From contig CM037596.1 in the NCBI GenBank assembly GCA_021018995.1, positions 8,941,501 through 9,005,500 of the forward strand: 64,000 bases of DNA, written 5' to 3'. Under the pieces are notes generated by a model. That model was not told the DNA's origin. It saw only the letters and a list, made by a program, of their open reading frames with translations, and searched no databases. The stretch is from Chloranthus sessilifolius (Eukaryota > Streptophyta > Magnoliopsida > Chloranthales > Chloranthaceae). Numbering within the stretch: the stretch's first letter is position 1; each line of letters opens with the position of its first letter. Made by a program: the position numbers and the translations under genes. This document shows positions 11,326 through 23,966 of this stretch, piece after piece.

Positions 11326-12278
11326 TGATGGGACATCTAACAAAACAAAGCAGATGAAAGCATAAAGAGAAAACCAAAAGAGAAGGTAGAAAATAAGACA
11401 CAAAAGCACATTATCCCACAGCGTGCTGTGAAGAGTACAACAGCACGCTGTGATTAGTGCAACAACGCGCTGTGAACAATCCCACAATACGCTATCCCAC
11501 AGTGCCCTATGAACAGTCCCACAGCGCGCTGTGGACAAATCCGCCCAGCGACGGACTCGTGGGAATTTCTATTTTTGCTACGAAAATTGTCATTTTTAGT
11601 CTTTTATTATTTAGGACTCTTTTATTTCGAGTTTTATGTTGTTTATGGTTTTCTTAGCCTATATAAAGGTATTGTAAATACTTTATTAATTAGTTTTTGA
11701 TTATTGAATGAAAAGAGAGTTGCTTTTGTGCAAACCCTAGAGAGCTTGTGAAGAGTTTTCAACCGAGGGAGTGAATCCTTCAAACCTTGAGGAGTGAGCA
11801 ATCATTTCTCGTGCGACTTGGTGTGGAGCCGATGTACAGCTCTGGTGTGAAGCTTCGAAAAACCTTTGGTGTGAAGCCTTGGAATCTATCCCTTTATTTT
11901 GTCTTTTCTCTAGTTATTGTCAGGTATTATCTTTCTTTAATCCTGTTAATAAAAATCAAAATCCCAAATTGTTCTCCTTTTACTGAATTATTTTAAGCCT
12001 TATTTCATTTAAAATCCCCGACGAGTCAAGAGACGATATTGCGACTGTCGATTGATGCCTTAAACTAGAAAGAGAGTCGAGTTCCCTCATCGGAGCCGTT
12101 TTTCTAGATCGAGAAATTTTCACGCATGCAAACGCTAAAATGGATTAATCTAATTATTTTATTAATTTCATTGATTAATTTTATGTGTTGTATGATTTTG
12201 AATATTTTCGCTATTCAATTCATTCTAAAGTTAATCCTAAATTCGCATATTAGAGTTTTAGCGTGTCGTCCCGCATCA
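11326..12278 (+). repeat. 3' LTR, family I
   Basis: 953 bp, matching 8588-9533 along its whole length, with the same U3 palindrome cluster at about 11405-11535. Confidence 0.88.
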
Positions 12279-15200
12279 GAACCACCACACAAAACGCAAC
12301 GAAGTCAGGAAGTTAATACGAGAAGCTAAGGTTGGCATCTGCTGCCTGGTAGAAACTAAAGTTAAACAAAACAGATTGGAACAGATTGGTTGGCGCATCA
12401 ACAGGCAATGGAGTTTAATCTCTAATCATAATTCTCATCGTTTGGGGAGAACTTGTATTCTCTGGGACCCTGATAAATTTCAGCTAGTTAAAAGCCAAGA
12501 ATCCTTACAACACATTCACTGTTTCATTAGAGGAATTCTGGTGGGCTAGAAGCTACTATCACGTTTGTTCACGGCTCAAATCTCGTGTCTGATCGGAGAA
12601 GTCTTTGGCGATCTCTTCAAAGACTTGCTCATACTATCCATATCCCTTGAATTTTGCTTGGAGATTTTAATTGCATCAGTAATAGAGATGAAAAGGTAGG
12701 AGGTCAATTGGTCCCTTTAAGAATAATGGAGGAATTCAACAGTTGTATCGATGCTTGCAGCCTTGTTGACATGAGGGCTATTGGAAACCTGCTGTCCTGG
12801 AGCAATCGAACGATTGGGAATCGAAGGATCCTATGCTGATTAGATAGAGTCTTGTCTAACTCTCAATGGCAAACTCTTTTCCTTGATGTTATAGCTGAAT
12901 ACTTACCTGCTGGGGTTTCGGATCATTCAGCCATGGTTGTTAAACTTCATCCCACGAAACGAGAGAGTCCAACTCCATTCAAATATTTTCCTATTTGGAA
13001 TGAGCAGCAGGGATTCCGAGAAGTTGTTACTGAGGCATGGAAGGAAGAAATAAACGGTACACTGCTATACCGATTCCAATATAGACTTTAGAAGGTTAAA
13101 GGTCCGATAAAGAAGTGGAATAAGGAAAAGTTTGGTCCTGTTCAAACTAGAGTTTGCGATGCCTGTGTCCACCTTGAAGAAATTTAGAAGAAGATTCAGT
13201 CGGACCCGCTTAATCTAAATTTGGCTGCTCAGGAAGTAGAAGCCTCCAAAATTCTCAATAATGAACTGGATAAAGGAAAGTACTATAAGCAGAAGGCAAA
13301 GATGCATTAGCTCACAGAATCTGATCGGAATACAAAAAATTTTCACTCTTCCTTGAAAGCCAGATTTGCTAGAGATAACCTGTTTGAACTTAAGGATGTC
13401 AATGGTAACAAGATAGTGGACAAAAAGGAGATAGATGACTTTATTGTGTGCTATTACAAAAAGATTTATTCTCCTACAAGTAATGGCACTATTCCTCGGA
13501 TACTCCACATCAAGCAACTTAGTATTCAAGATGTTGTTGCTCTTTCTAGTGGTGTGTCAGAGGAAGAGATTAAGAAAGTTATCTTTGAAGCCCCCTCGGG
13601 AAAGGTGCCTGGCCCAGATGGATTTCCGGCGGATTTCTATAAAAGCTTTTGGGAAATCATCAAGGAGGATCTCTATAAAGTTGTGAGTTATTTTTTTATC
13701 CATAAAAAATTGTTGAGGTCAATTAATGCAACTTTTATCCGCTTAATTCCCAAAGAAAAGGACCCTACCTATATTGATAAATTCAGATCGTTTGCCTTGT
13801 GCAATTTCTTGTACAAGGTATTCACCAAAATTTTGGCTGATTAGTCCCAACCAGTCAACTTTTCTTAGAGGGGGGAGAATTATTGAAAACATCCTTTTAG
13901 CGCATGAGATGGTGCGCAAAGTTCATCTCAAGAGTGGGTCCAAAGCTTTTTGTGCTAAGATAGACTTGAAAAAGGCTTATGATAGAGTTCGGTGGGACTT
14001 GTGGTGGAAATTCTTCAGCAAATGGGGTTTGATGAAATTTGGGTGGAATGGATTAAGGAATGTATCACAATTACATCTTTTTCTATTCTCATCAATGGTA
14101 CTCATGGATTTTTTCAAGGCAATTGTGGCTTGAGACAAGGAGATCCTTTATCTCCCCTCTTATTTACGCTTGTCATGGAGACCTTTTCTTGCATGATGAA
14201 TGAGATGGTTGACAAGGAGAAGGTTAAAATTCCAAATATCCTTAATGGTCCCTTGATTTCGCACCTTCTCTTTGCAGACGATGTGCTTTGTAGACGATGT
14301 GCTCCTATTTGTTGAGGATGATATTAATTCGGCAAAGGAAATCAGAAATTTGTTGCATCAGTTTCATAACTTTTCTGGGCTTATGGCAAACGAATCTAAA
14401 AGTGCAGTCATTTTTAGCTGAGCGTTTGTGCACGATACTGAAAATTTTCAAGAGCACAATTTCAAGAAGGAAAACTTGCCCATCAAATATTTGGTTCTCC
14501 CACTTTTCTCTTCCCAAATGACCTATTTCTTGTGTCTTCCGCTTATTCAAAAGATCAAGGATAGGGTTGAGAGCTGGAAGAGCCATCTTCTATCATATGC
14601 AGGTAGATTAGAGCTTATCTCCTCTGTGTTGAGCTCTTTTCAAGTTTATTGAACCGGAGCTTTTACTATCCCTTTGAGTGTGATCAAAGATATTGAGAAA
14701 ATCCTTTGTAGGTTCTTATGGCGGGGGCCTACTCTTTCTCAATCAATGCACCCCATGTGTTGGAAGAAGGTCTGTCATCCGAAGAATGGAGGGTTTGGCA
14801 TCAGGCGGATCAAAGATTGGAACATAGTGGGGATGGCTAAGCTTTTTTGGTCTCTCTTGGAAGAAAATGTTTCCCTTTGGGCTCAAGCAATGAAAGCTAA
14901 ATATATTGGTAATGAAAGTATTTGGACCAGCACTCTACCGCGTGATCCTTCCTGGGCTTGGTGAGGCATCTTTGAAGCTAGGGGAATCGTGGTCAAGAAT
15001 TCCGGATTCATTATTGGCAATGGTCAAGATACCAGCTTTTGGTTTGACCATTGGCTTGACGGTGAATCCTTGATCCCTCAGTTTAGTAGAAGGTTGGCAG
15101 CTCAAGCAAATATGGACATCAATATTAAAGTTGGAACTGTTTGGCAAAATGGGGATTCGGCTTTACCCCACCCTACCAACCTCAAAATGGAGCAAGCTTG

Positions 15201-16522
15201 GTTAAAAGTCAGGAATTCGGGACCGCCAGATCCAATGGAAAAAGATAAATGGGTATGGGAACCAGATAAGTTCGGTAAATTAACTCTCAAATCTGCTTGG
15301 GATTCCGTCAAAGGAAAAAAGGAGGAAATTATTTGGGGGAATTTTGTTTGGAATGCTACTATTATTCCAAAACAAGCTTTTTGCACTTCTCTTGCTATTT
15401 AGAATAAGCTACTCACTATGGAGAACCTGAACAAGAGGGGCATGGTGATCCCTTCTAGATGTGTCCTATGTTGGAGCCAATCTGAAGGCATTGATCACTT
15501 GTTTTTCAAGTGTGGCTATTCGAGTTGGGTGTGGAGATCCATCAAATGTAGGCTTGGTATAATGCGATTGAACACGAATATATTATATGAGGAACTCAAA
15601 TAGTGTATTGAAGAAAGCAAAGGAAGAAACTGGAGGAGTTAGCTTATCAAAAGTGTTTTTGCTGCTTCGGTTTGGCATCTATGGCGGGAAAGAAATTTCT
15701 GAATTTTTGAAGGCAAGGCTAATCATAAGAAGGAAATTCTTAAGCACATTATTAGTAACGTGAGTACCAAAGTTGATGCCTTGAATATTGAGAGAGAGGA
15801 GAGGGGGGGGGGGGGGGGGGGGGGGGATGATGTCTTAAGTTTTATTTGGAGACTCAAAAATGTGAAAATTCCCACACTAGCCATAGCCGGTGGAAGGCCC
15901 CGCCAAAGGGAAGTTGGAAGTTAATTCCATATCTTCCAATAATAAGTGTGGAATTGGACTCCTCAGAGATGAAAATGGCTCATTCATCGCTAGTTATCAT
16001 GCGCCTATTTGGGGAGTCACAGGGGACAACGCCCTCCAAGCTGTTCATATGGGTATTCAGTTGGTGGTAGATTGTAAGGCTAGTTTACTTCACAAATTGA
16101 ATGCGGTTCGGAGAATGTAGTTAATTGGGTTAACAACAAAATTCCTTTCAGGTGGCAAGATTATAGTTTGATCCATGAAATTAGACAAGCTTTGCAGGAA
16201 TACAATTGGGGATTATATTACATTAAAAATGAAGCCAATTCGTGTGCTTTATTTCTCGCTTCGCAGGAGTTGAATGCAGATTCTATTGTTCGGTGGAAGC
16301 ATGCTCATGATATCCCTCTCCTTTCCAATTGCATTAGAAAAATGTGATCTTGTAAATTTTATTTTATATTCTTTTCGCTTATTTTGAGGATGAGGGGGTG
16401 ATGGCATTGCCGAAGTTCCTCCATCCTCATGGATTTTTGTTTCTCCTTTTTTTCTTGTATTCTCCTTTTGGTTTAATGGAATTTTAGAATTTACCGATCA
16501 AAAAAAAAAAAAAAAAAAAAAA

Positions 16523-16541
16523 ACCAACAGCAAAAGCTATT
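16523..16541 (+). repeat. Right target-site duplication of the L1 LINE
   Basis: ACCAACAGCAAAAGCTATT, directly after the poly(A) tail; one mismatch to 7108-7126. Confidence 0.9.
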
Positions 16542-16797
16542 CAAGCCTACCAACATCCATTCAAGGGATCCTCCAAAGCTGACTTGCACATTTGTTAGAG
16601 GCCTTGACATCTTAAATGTCAGCTTTTTATAAGATGAAGCATTGTAGTAAAAGCTCCATGAGGGATTCTTGACCATCGCTCTACGAGTGGAGCTTTTACG
16701 ACAACTTCAACCGCTGATTCTGTGGTGAGTATGCTCATTATAGTTCTTTGGCGACACTTTGTAGTTTGTACCATAGTTCTAAAACTCAGTGAGTCAT

Positions 16798-17855
16798 TGA
16801 CGGGGACGCCGACATTGTAGACATTGGATATGGACCGTTTCGTGTATACCGACGTCGGAAGAAGCAGAATGGAAATCAAAACTGGCGAAAGATGAAATTC
16901 TGGAAATTGAAGGAGCATAGAAAAATCGATTGATTGAAAATTTTCAATCGATTGAAATTAAAATTCAATCAATCGAAATATCAACGGCGATATTTTATGT
17001 ATATGAGAATTTCAATCGAACGATTTTCAATTTCGATTGATCGAAATTCAATTTCGATTGAACGATTTTCAGTTTCGATCGATCGAAATTGCGATCGAAA
17101 TTTCGATCGAACAAAATTCAATTTCGATCGAACGATTTTCAATTTCGATCGAACGATTTTCAATTTCGTTCGATCGAAATCGTGTCCGGTTGTTTTAGAA
17201 GTTTAGTTTCGAATTTTGTTTTAGGGGTTTATTTGTCTTTTATTTATTATTTGTTTTAGGGTTTTCTTTTATTGAAAGAACTCCTATATAAGGTCCTTAA
17301 GTGAACAATGTAATTAGTTGATGATTAATGAAAAGAGCTTTTGCTTGTGTGCTTGAGATGAGCCGATACGGAGAGTGATTCTTCTTCCCGAGAAGAGTTT
17401 TGTGTGAAGCTTGCAAATCTATCTATCTACCTATCTATCTTATTATCTTTGCTTGCGTGATTCTACAACCCTAAATCGACCATCATCTTTTGAGATTCTA
17501 AACCCTAATTTTCCCTAAACCATTGAATCGACTTAATTCAACAACCGTAGCCCCATCAGACTGTTAAGCCCAGCCGTATCAAAATAACCTAAAACCAGAG
17601 ATTCCATCATTGCATTGTGAGCGCTTTAATCTAGAATTCTAGAGTCCTATCTCTAGGAACGATCCACGCTGCAACCTAACGGATCTAACGCCCAGACTGA
17701 ACCCTGCTTGAATTATGCGTGATTCTCCCGTGGAATACTGTGAAAGCCTGAGGTATTCGTTATATTTTGCAAGTTTTATTATTTAATTTAATTCAATTTA
17801 ATTTCGGCAAAATCAATCATCGCATTCACGTAGTTTAGGGTACCGTCTTGTGTCA
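16798..17855 (+). repeat. 5' LTR of outer element (TCGATCGAA array in U3)
   Basis: 1058 bp, TGACGGGG to TGTCA. At 16924-17182 lies a dense array of ATCGATTG, TCGATCGAA and CGAACGATTTTC words. Confidence 0.88.
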
Positions 17856-19275
17856 GTTTTGGTATAAGAGCCTAGGTTCTAGGTTAGGGCATATTGGTGT
17901 GACATTTAATTCCATAGCATTTTAATTTTCATTGTATCTTCTTTCAGTTTTTATTTGTGCACATCTAGTGTTTGATAAAAGTCCCCATTCATTGCTGGTT
18001 CATATGTGCATGTCATTTTAATTCAATGAAATCTTATGTCATTTGTATTCATCATTGCGCGCGTCTTGTGTTCGACAAAAGTCTTTATTCATTTTGAGTC
18101 ACATGTGCATGTCATTTCGATGTCTTTAATATCATGTCAATTGTGTCTGCATTTGTGTGCACGTCATGTGTTTGTTAAAATTCCTCAATTGTTGTGTGGC
18201 CCATAGAATTGTGTCTGAGTTGTGTTTGTGACAAGCATCATGAATGAGTCACTTGCACGTCACCATAAATTTGTTACCCGTCATGAAAGGATGCTAGCCG
18301 AACGAGGAAACCGCTACACACCAAAATCTTGGCAAAGTCCCAAAAGTCATGATGAGACTAGATTTAGGGGATACCCTCATCAGCGTGAACCCGAGTACAA
18401 TCCCGCCGAAAAGTTTCTAAAATCTATTCGGGATGAAGTTCCATGTTTTGAGGGATGTCTAAACCCCAAAACCTTCGTGGAATGGTTATCTAGTGTGGAA
18501 GAGTATTTTGATTGGTATGGCCTACCGAATGAGTACAAAGTTAGGTTAGTGAAAACAAAGTTGGAGGATAGTGCCAAAACCTATTGGACTAATGTTGAGC
18601 TTCTACGCGAGTTACCTAATCGTAAGCCCATCACATGATGGGAGGACATGAGGGAGCGACTTATCGAGAATTATATTCCTCTTACGCACCGTCACCTCCT
18701 ACGAATTTTGAAAACCAAGTCAAATAAGTGTCCCGATTGTCTTAAGTGTCAAAGATTCAGACACTTTGCTTACCAATGCTCTACAAAACTTCCCACTCCG
18801 AATTTAGTGACTAAAAGTAAAAGTTCTAAGGAGCCGGAAAGTATGAAAGTAGAAGAGGAAGTGTATGACCCTAAGACCGTAATGAGTGAAGAGGAGATCG
18901 AAGAAGCTGAAGAGAGTCTAGTTTGTGTCAAGGGGGCTTTTGATTTCCTTGTGAGTAGTAATGTTGAGTCACCCACGCACGATTCGACCGAGTCACCTAT
19001 GCACGATTTGTTAGAGCCCGTAGAGCCAGTTGTGCACGAGTCCTTGTTGGTGGTAGAGTCGTGTGCACTTGAATCTTTAAAGTTGGTCGACCCGAGCACA
19101 CACGAATCAATCAAGTCACTTACCCATGAGTCATTAGTGTCCCTTGACTCGATCACACATGAGTCACTAGTGTTGGTCGAGTCCACTGCACATGAGTCAC
19201 CAGTGCTGATACAAGCCACTACATGTGAGTCGTTAGCGTCGCATGCACATGAGAGTATCGAGTCCATTGATACAT

Positions 19276-20235
19276 TGACAGGGACGCCGACATCGTAGAC
19301 ATCGGATATGGACCTTTTCGCGTGTACCGACGTCGGAAGAAGCGGAATGAAAATCAAAACTAGGCGAAAAGGGAGTTCTGGAAATAAAGAGGGCGGGTAC
19401 AAACCGCGAGGAGAACAGTATCAAGCGAGCCCTCGCTCGAGCGGTTAAATCCCTCACTCGAGCCGGCCCTCGCTCAAGAGACCACTTAAGCTCGCTCGAG
19501 CGGTTATAATCCTCGCTCGAGTGAGCTACAGTAACGAAAAATTTTTGTTTTTTATTTTTTTTAACCTTTTTAGTCTTTTATTATTTTAGGACTCTTTTAA
19601 TTGCGAGTTTTATATCGTTTAGGGTTTTCTTAGCCTATATAAAGGCATTGTAAACACTCTATTGAAATTGATTATTGATTATGAATGAAAAGAGCTTTTG
19701 CTTATGTGTGCTTGAGATGAGCTTCTACGAAGAGTGAATCTTCTTCCCGAGAAGGGTTTGGTGCGAAGCCAAGGGTGTGAAGCCTACAATTCTATCTATC
19801 TATCTAGTTTCATCTTCTTTGCTTGTGTGTTGATCCTTACAATCCTAAATCACCCATCATCCCTTTTAACATCCTAAATCATAATTTTCCTACACCGTGA
19901 ATCGATCCGATTCAACAACCGTAGATCCCAGCAAAGTTATTAAACTTTCCACATCAAATAATCAGAAGAAATCAGTGATCCCATCATTGAATTGAGAGCG
20001 CCATAATCTGGAAAAACCTAGAGTTCTATCTCTAGGATCGATCTGCGCTGCAACCTAACGGATCTAGCCCTCGGACTGAACCTTGCCTGAATTATGCGTG
20101 ATTCTCCCAAGGAATACTATGAAAACTTGAGGTATTCATTATATTTTGCAAGTTTTATTGTTTAATTTAATTCCAATTTAATTTCGGCAAAATCAATCAT
20201 ATCAGTCATGTAGTTTAGGGTACCGTCCTGCGTCA
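19276..20235 (+). repeat. 5' LTR of inner element (CTCGAGCG array in U3)
   Basis: 960 bp. U3 (about 19415-19530) is built of GCTCGAGCG palindromes. A TATA box, TATATAAAGG, lies at 19636-19645 in the module shared with family I. Confidence 0.9.
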
Positions 20236-22187
20236 GTTTTGGTATCAGAGACCTAGCTTCTAGGTTAGGGCATATTGTGTGTCATTTTAATTTTCGTTGC
20301 ATTTTATCTTATTTGTGTTCAAAAGTATACACGTCTACTGTTTGACAAAATTCCTCATCCATTGTGGTTCATGTTTGCATGACATTTAGCATTCGTGTTA
20401 GTAAGCCGTGTTCACCATGAGCATGAGCGAGATTGTTGATGCCCTTAGGGACATCAAAGCCCAAATGTGTGCAATTAATAATAGGGGCCGCTACATATCA
20501 AATTATGGGCAAAATCTCAAAAGTTGTAACGAGACTAGAGTTAGGGGTAACCTTTACCATTGTGAACCTAAGTACGACCCTGCCGAGAGGTTTCTAAAAT
20601 CTATTCGGAATGAGGTTCCAAATTTTGAGGGTACGACAAATCCTAAAACCTTTGTGGAGTGGTTGTCTAGTGTGAAAGAGTATTTTGATTGGTATGACGT
20701 ACTGAATGAGTACAAAGTCAGGTTAGTGAAAACAAAGTTGGAGGGTAGTGCCAAAACCTATTGGACCAATGTTGAGCTTCTACGTGACTTAGCTAATCGT
20801 AAGCCCATCACACAATGGGAAGGCATGAGGGAGCGACTTATCGAGAATTATGTTCCTCTCACACACCGTCATCTTTTACGATTTTTAAAATCAAAGACAG
20901 ACAAGTGTCCTGATTGCTCCAAGTGTCACGGATTTGGACATTTTGCTTACCAATGCTCCACAGAACTTTCCACTCTGAATTTATTAATTAAAAGGGAGAG
21001 TTTTAAGGAGCAGGAAAATTTGAGAGTAGAAGAGGTGTATGACCCTCGTACCATGATGAGTGAAGAGGAGATGGACGAAGCTGATGAGAGCCTAACTTGT
21101 GTCAAAGAGACTACCATTTCCCTTGTGAGTAGTGATATTGAGTCGCCCACACGTGAGTCAATTGAGTCACCCACGCACGATTCAACCGAGTCACCTACAC
21201 ACGATTTGTTAGTACTCGTAGAGCCCGTTGTGCACAAGTCTTTGTTGGTGGTAGAGTCAAGAGTACTTGAGTCGGTTACATGTGAGTCATTCACGTCGCA
21301 TGCACATGAGAGTATCGAGTCCATAGACAAGCATGCACATCATAGTCTCAAGTTACATACTTCTATACATTCCAAGTCTTATTGTAAGTCATCTTTTGAG
21401 TCTCATTCCGCATTGCATGCCGAAATTAAGCCTGAAATTAATTTATGCAATGAAACTCTCAAAATATCGATGCAGTTACCTAAGGCTTTTATGAAATTTC
21501 AATTGAATGATCATGCAATGGTTCGGATCAGGCCTGAACGATTCCCATCGGGAGTCGTAAAGGATCTTCAGGCCCACGGCGTTAGACCTTTTGGAATTGT
21601 GGCAAGGAATGGTCCTAGTGCGTACAATCTTGAGCTTCCTCCACATATCGGGGTCAGCTCTACGTTTAATGTGGAGGACCTAGTTCCTTCTTTGAGCTCA
21701 TTACCTCCTTGCAACCTGTTCTAAACAACCCTAGTTACAATCCCATCCCAACTTTAGAGCCAATACCACTTCTCTACCCAAGCAAGCAGAGGAAAGAGAT
21801 AATTTAGGAAATTTGGGATAGTCTTGTGGCATTCACCTGCAGCAGAAAACTTATGGTTTACGAGATACAGAGGGTTGGCGAGTCGACTACCGAGAGTGCA
21901 TGGGCCAATCATGAGAGAGCTCGTCGCTTGAGTTTCCGTATTTCTGATCGATATTACGATCACGCTTTATCGGGGACGAACTCCTTCGGGTCCGAGAGAG
22001 TCGATGCAAAACTTCAAAAGTATTTGGTAGAGTGGCTTGGCGAGTCGGGTTATTGGGCTCGTCAAGGAGAGGTTTACTGGGTACGTCCCTCTACTATGGA
22101 CCGAGATGATGCTCATACGTCACCGAGTGCCAGGATTCATTTCATGCGTGTTTCATCGGTGATGAAATATTTTGAGTCGGGGAGAAT

Positions 22188-23108
22188 TGACGGGGACGCC
22201 GACATCGTAGACATCAGATTTGGACCTTTTCGCGTGTACCGATGCCGGAAGAAGCGGAATGGAAATCAAAATTAGGCGAAAAGGAAGTTCTGGAAATGAA
22301 GAGGGCGGGTACAAACCGCGAGGAGAACAGTATTAAGCGAGCCCTCGCTCGAGCGACCACTTAAGCTCGCTCGAGCGGTTATAATCCTCGCTCGAGCGAG
22401 CTACAGTGACGAAAAATTTTCGTTTTTCGTTTTTTTACCTTTTTAATCTTTTATTATTTTAGGACTCTTTTAATTGCGAGTTTTATATCGTTTAGGGTTT
22501 TCTTAGCCTATATAAAGGCATTGTAAACACTCTATTGAAATTGATTATTGATTATGAATGAAAAGAGCTTTTGCTTATGTGTGCTTGAGATGAGCCTCTA
22601 CGAAGAGTGAATCTTCTTCCCGAGAAGGGTTTGGTGCGAAACCAAGGGTGTGAAACCAACAATTCTATCTATCTATCTAATTTCATCTTCTCTGCTTGTG
22701 TGTTGATCCTTAAAATCCTAAATCAACCATCATCCCTTTTAACATCCTAAATCATAATTTTCCTACACCGTGAATCGATCCGATTCAACAACTGTAGATC
22801 CCAACAAAGTTATTAAACCTTCCACATCAAATAATCAGAAGAAATCAGTGATCCCATCATTGAATTGAGAGCGCCCTAATATGGAAAAACCTAGAGTTCT
22901 ATCTCTAGGATCGATCTGCGCTGCAACCTAACGGATCTAGCGCTTGAACTGAACCCTGCCTGAATTATGCGTGATTCTCCCAAGGAATACTACGAAAATC
23001 TGAGGTATTCGTTATATTTTATAAGTTTTATTGTTTAATTTAATTCCAATTTAATTTTGGCAAAATCAATCATATCATTCACGTAGTTTAGGGTACCGTC
23101 CTGCGCCA
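22188..23108 (+). repeat. 3' LTR of inner element (CTCGAGCG array)
   Basis: 921 bp, very close to 19276-20235 but with fewer CTCGAGCG units. Confidence 0.88.
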
Positions 23109-23966
23109 TACACGTACACATCATAGTCTCATGTTGCATACTGCTATACATTTTAAGTCTTATTGTGAGTCATTTTTTGAGTCTCATTCCACATTGCATG
23201 CCGAAATTAAGCTTGAAATTAATTTATGCAATGAAACTCTCAAAATATCAATGCAGTTACCTAAGACTTTTATGGAATTTCAATTGAATGATTATGTGAT
23301 GGTTAGGCCTGAACGATTCCCATAAGGAGTTGTAAACGATCTTCAGGCCCACGACGCTAGACCTTTTGGAATTGTGGCAAGGAATGGTCCTAGTGCATAC
23401 AATCTTGAGCTTCCTCCAGATATCGGGGTCAGCTCTACGTTCAATGTGGAGTACCTAATTCCTTCTTTGAGCTCAACCCTACCTCCTTGCAACCCATTCC
23501 AAACAACCCCTAGTTACAACCCCATTCCAACTTTACAGCCAATACCACTTCCCTACCCAAGCAAGTGGAGGAAAGAGATAATTGAGGAAATTTGGGATAA
23601 TCTTGTGGCATACACCTACGGCAGAAAACTTATGGTTTACGAGATACAGAGGGTTGGCGTGTCGACTACGGAGAGTGCATGGGTCAATCATGAGAGAGTT
23701 CGTCGCTTGAGTTTTCGTATTCTTGGTCGATATCACGATCACACTTCATCGGGGACGAATTCCTTCGGGTCCGAGAGAGTCAATGCGAAACTTCAAAAGT
23801 ATTTGGTAGAGAGGCTTGGCGAGCCGGGTCATTGGGCTCGTCAAGGAGAGGTTTATTGGGTACGTCCCTCTACTATGGACAGAGATGATGCTCATATGTC
23901 ACAAAGTGCCAGGATTCATTTCATGCGTGTTTCATCAGTGATGAAGCCTTTTTGGCCTGGGAGAAT

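Larger units (their letters stand above)
8588..12278 (+). mobile_element. Ty3/gypsy-type non-autonomous LTR element, family I (fossil)
   Basis: LTRs at 8588-9533 and 11326-12278 both begin TGATGGG and end in TCA. The target duplication GAACC (8583-8587 and 12279-12283) is perfect. Parts in order: 5' LTR; a diverged primer site just after 9533; a gag region (about 9722-10502) with LEWVTSMEIYFEW and a CCHC-like knuckle (CQGFSHFASQC, about 10566); a spacer; a chromodomain-like tail (KYLIEWKGKP, about 11224); 3' LTR. No protease, reverse transcriptase or integrase core is seen. The LTRs differ by several percent by eye, so insertion is not recent. It is younger than the LINE it interrupts. The copy is broken in a few places. 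Confidence 0.88.
8551..16347 (+). pseudogene. LINE ORF2 (endonuclease, RT, RNase H), split and decayed
   Basis: ATG at 8551 begins MNISSWNVRGLN, the start of an L1 apurinic-type endonuclease. The LTR element sits directly after this motif and the frame resumes at about 12284. Later blocks are LGDFNCIS (12654 on), VSDHSAMVV (about 12916), reverse transcriptase GPDGFPADFYKSFW (about 13610), [12 protein letters not shown] (about 14130), FADDV (14271 on), a zinc-binding CVLCWSQSEGIDHLFFKC (about 15460) and an RNase H-like GIGLLRDENGSFIAS (about 15950). A 16-bp tandem duplication at 14271-14302 doubles the FADD codons and shifts the frame. A run of 24 G sits at 15803-15826. There are several stops. 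Confidence 0.85.
7127..16522 (+). mobile_element. L1-type LINE, full length but decayed, split by an LTR element
   Basis: The element is bounded by a 19-bp target duplication and ends in a poly(A) tail at about 16500-16522. Removing the gypsy insertion at 8588-12278 leaves about 5.7 kb, normal for a full-length plant L1. In order: a 110-bp 5' leader; ORF1 (7237-8551) with a DUF4283-like domain and a zinc knuckle remnant; ORF2 from 8551 with endonuclease, reverse transcriptase, a zinc-binding region and RNase H, ending at TGA 16345-16347; then a short 3' UTR. ORF1 and ORF2 both carry several stops and frameshifts, so the copy is inactive. It lies in the same orientation as the DUF3326-type gene, about 0.5 kb past its stop codon. 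Confidence 0.92.
19276..23108 (+). mobile_element. Ty3/gypsy-type non-autonomous LTR element, family II inner copy (fossil)
   Basis: LTRs at 19276-20235 and 22188-23108; flanks TACAT (19271-19275) and TACAC (23109-23113) are a 5-bp target duplication with one mismatch. The primer site TTTTGGTATCAGAG follows the 5' LTR. One long open frame, 20408-21724 (438 aa), looks whole. In order it holds a gag domain ([15 protein letters not shown]), a CCHC-like knuckle (CPDCSKCHGFGHFAYQC), a hydrophilic spacer of HES repeats and a part like the end of gypsy integrase (VRIRPERFPSG, then [12 protein letters not shown]). A chromodomain-like segment (QKYLVEWLGE) follows before the 3' LTR. No protease, RT, RNase H or integrase core is present. 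It is the youngest layer of this nest. Confidence 0.9.

Noticed and set aside
16540-16640. Possible host exon around the LINE target site
   Set aside because: One frame is open across the rebuilt target site for about 40 codons, but there are no convincing splice sites and no family match.
16921-17182. CRISPR-like array of short repeats
   Set aside because: Repeats are irregular palindromes inside a plant LTR, with no regular spacers and no bacterial context.
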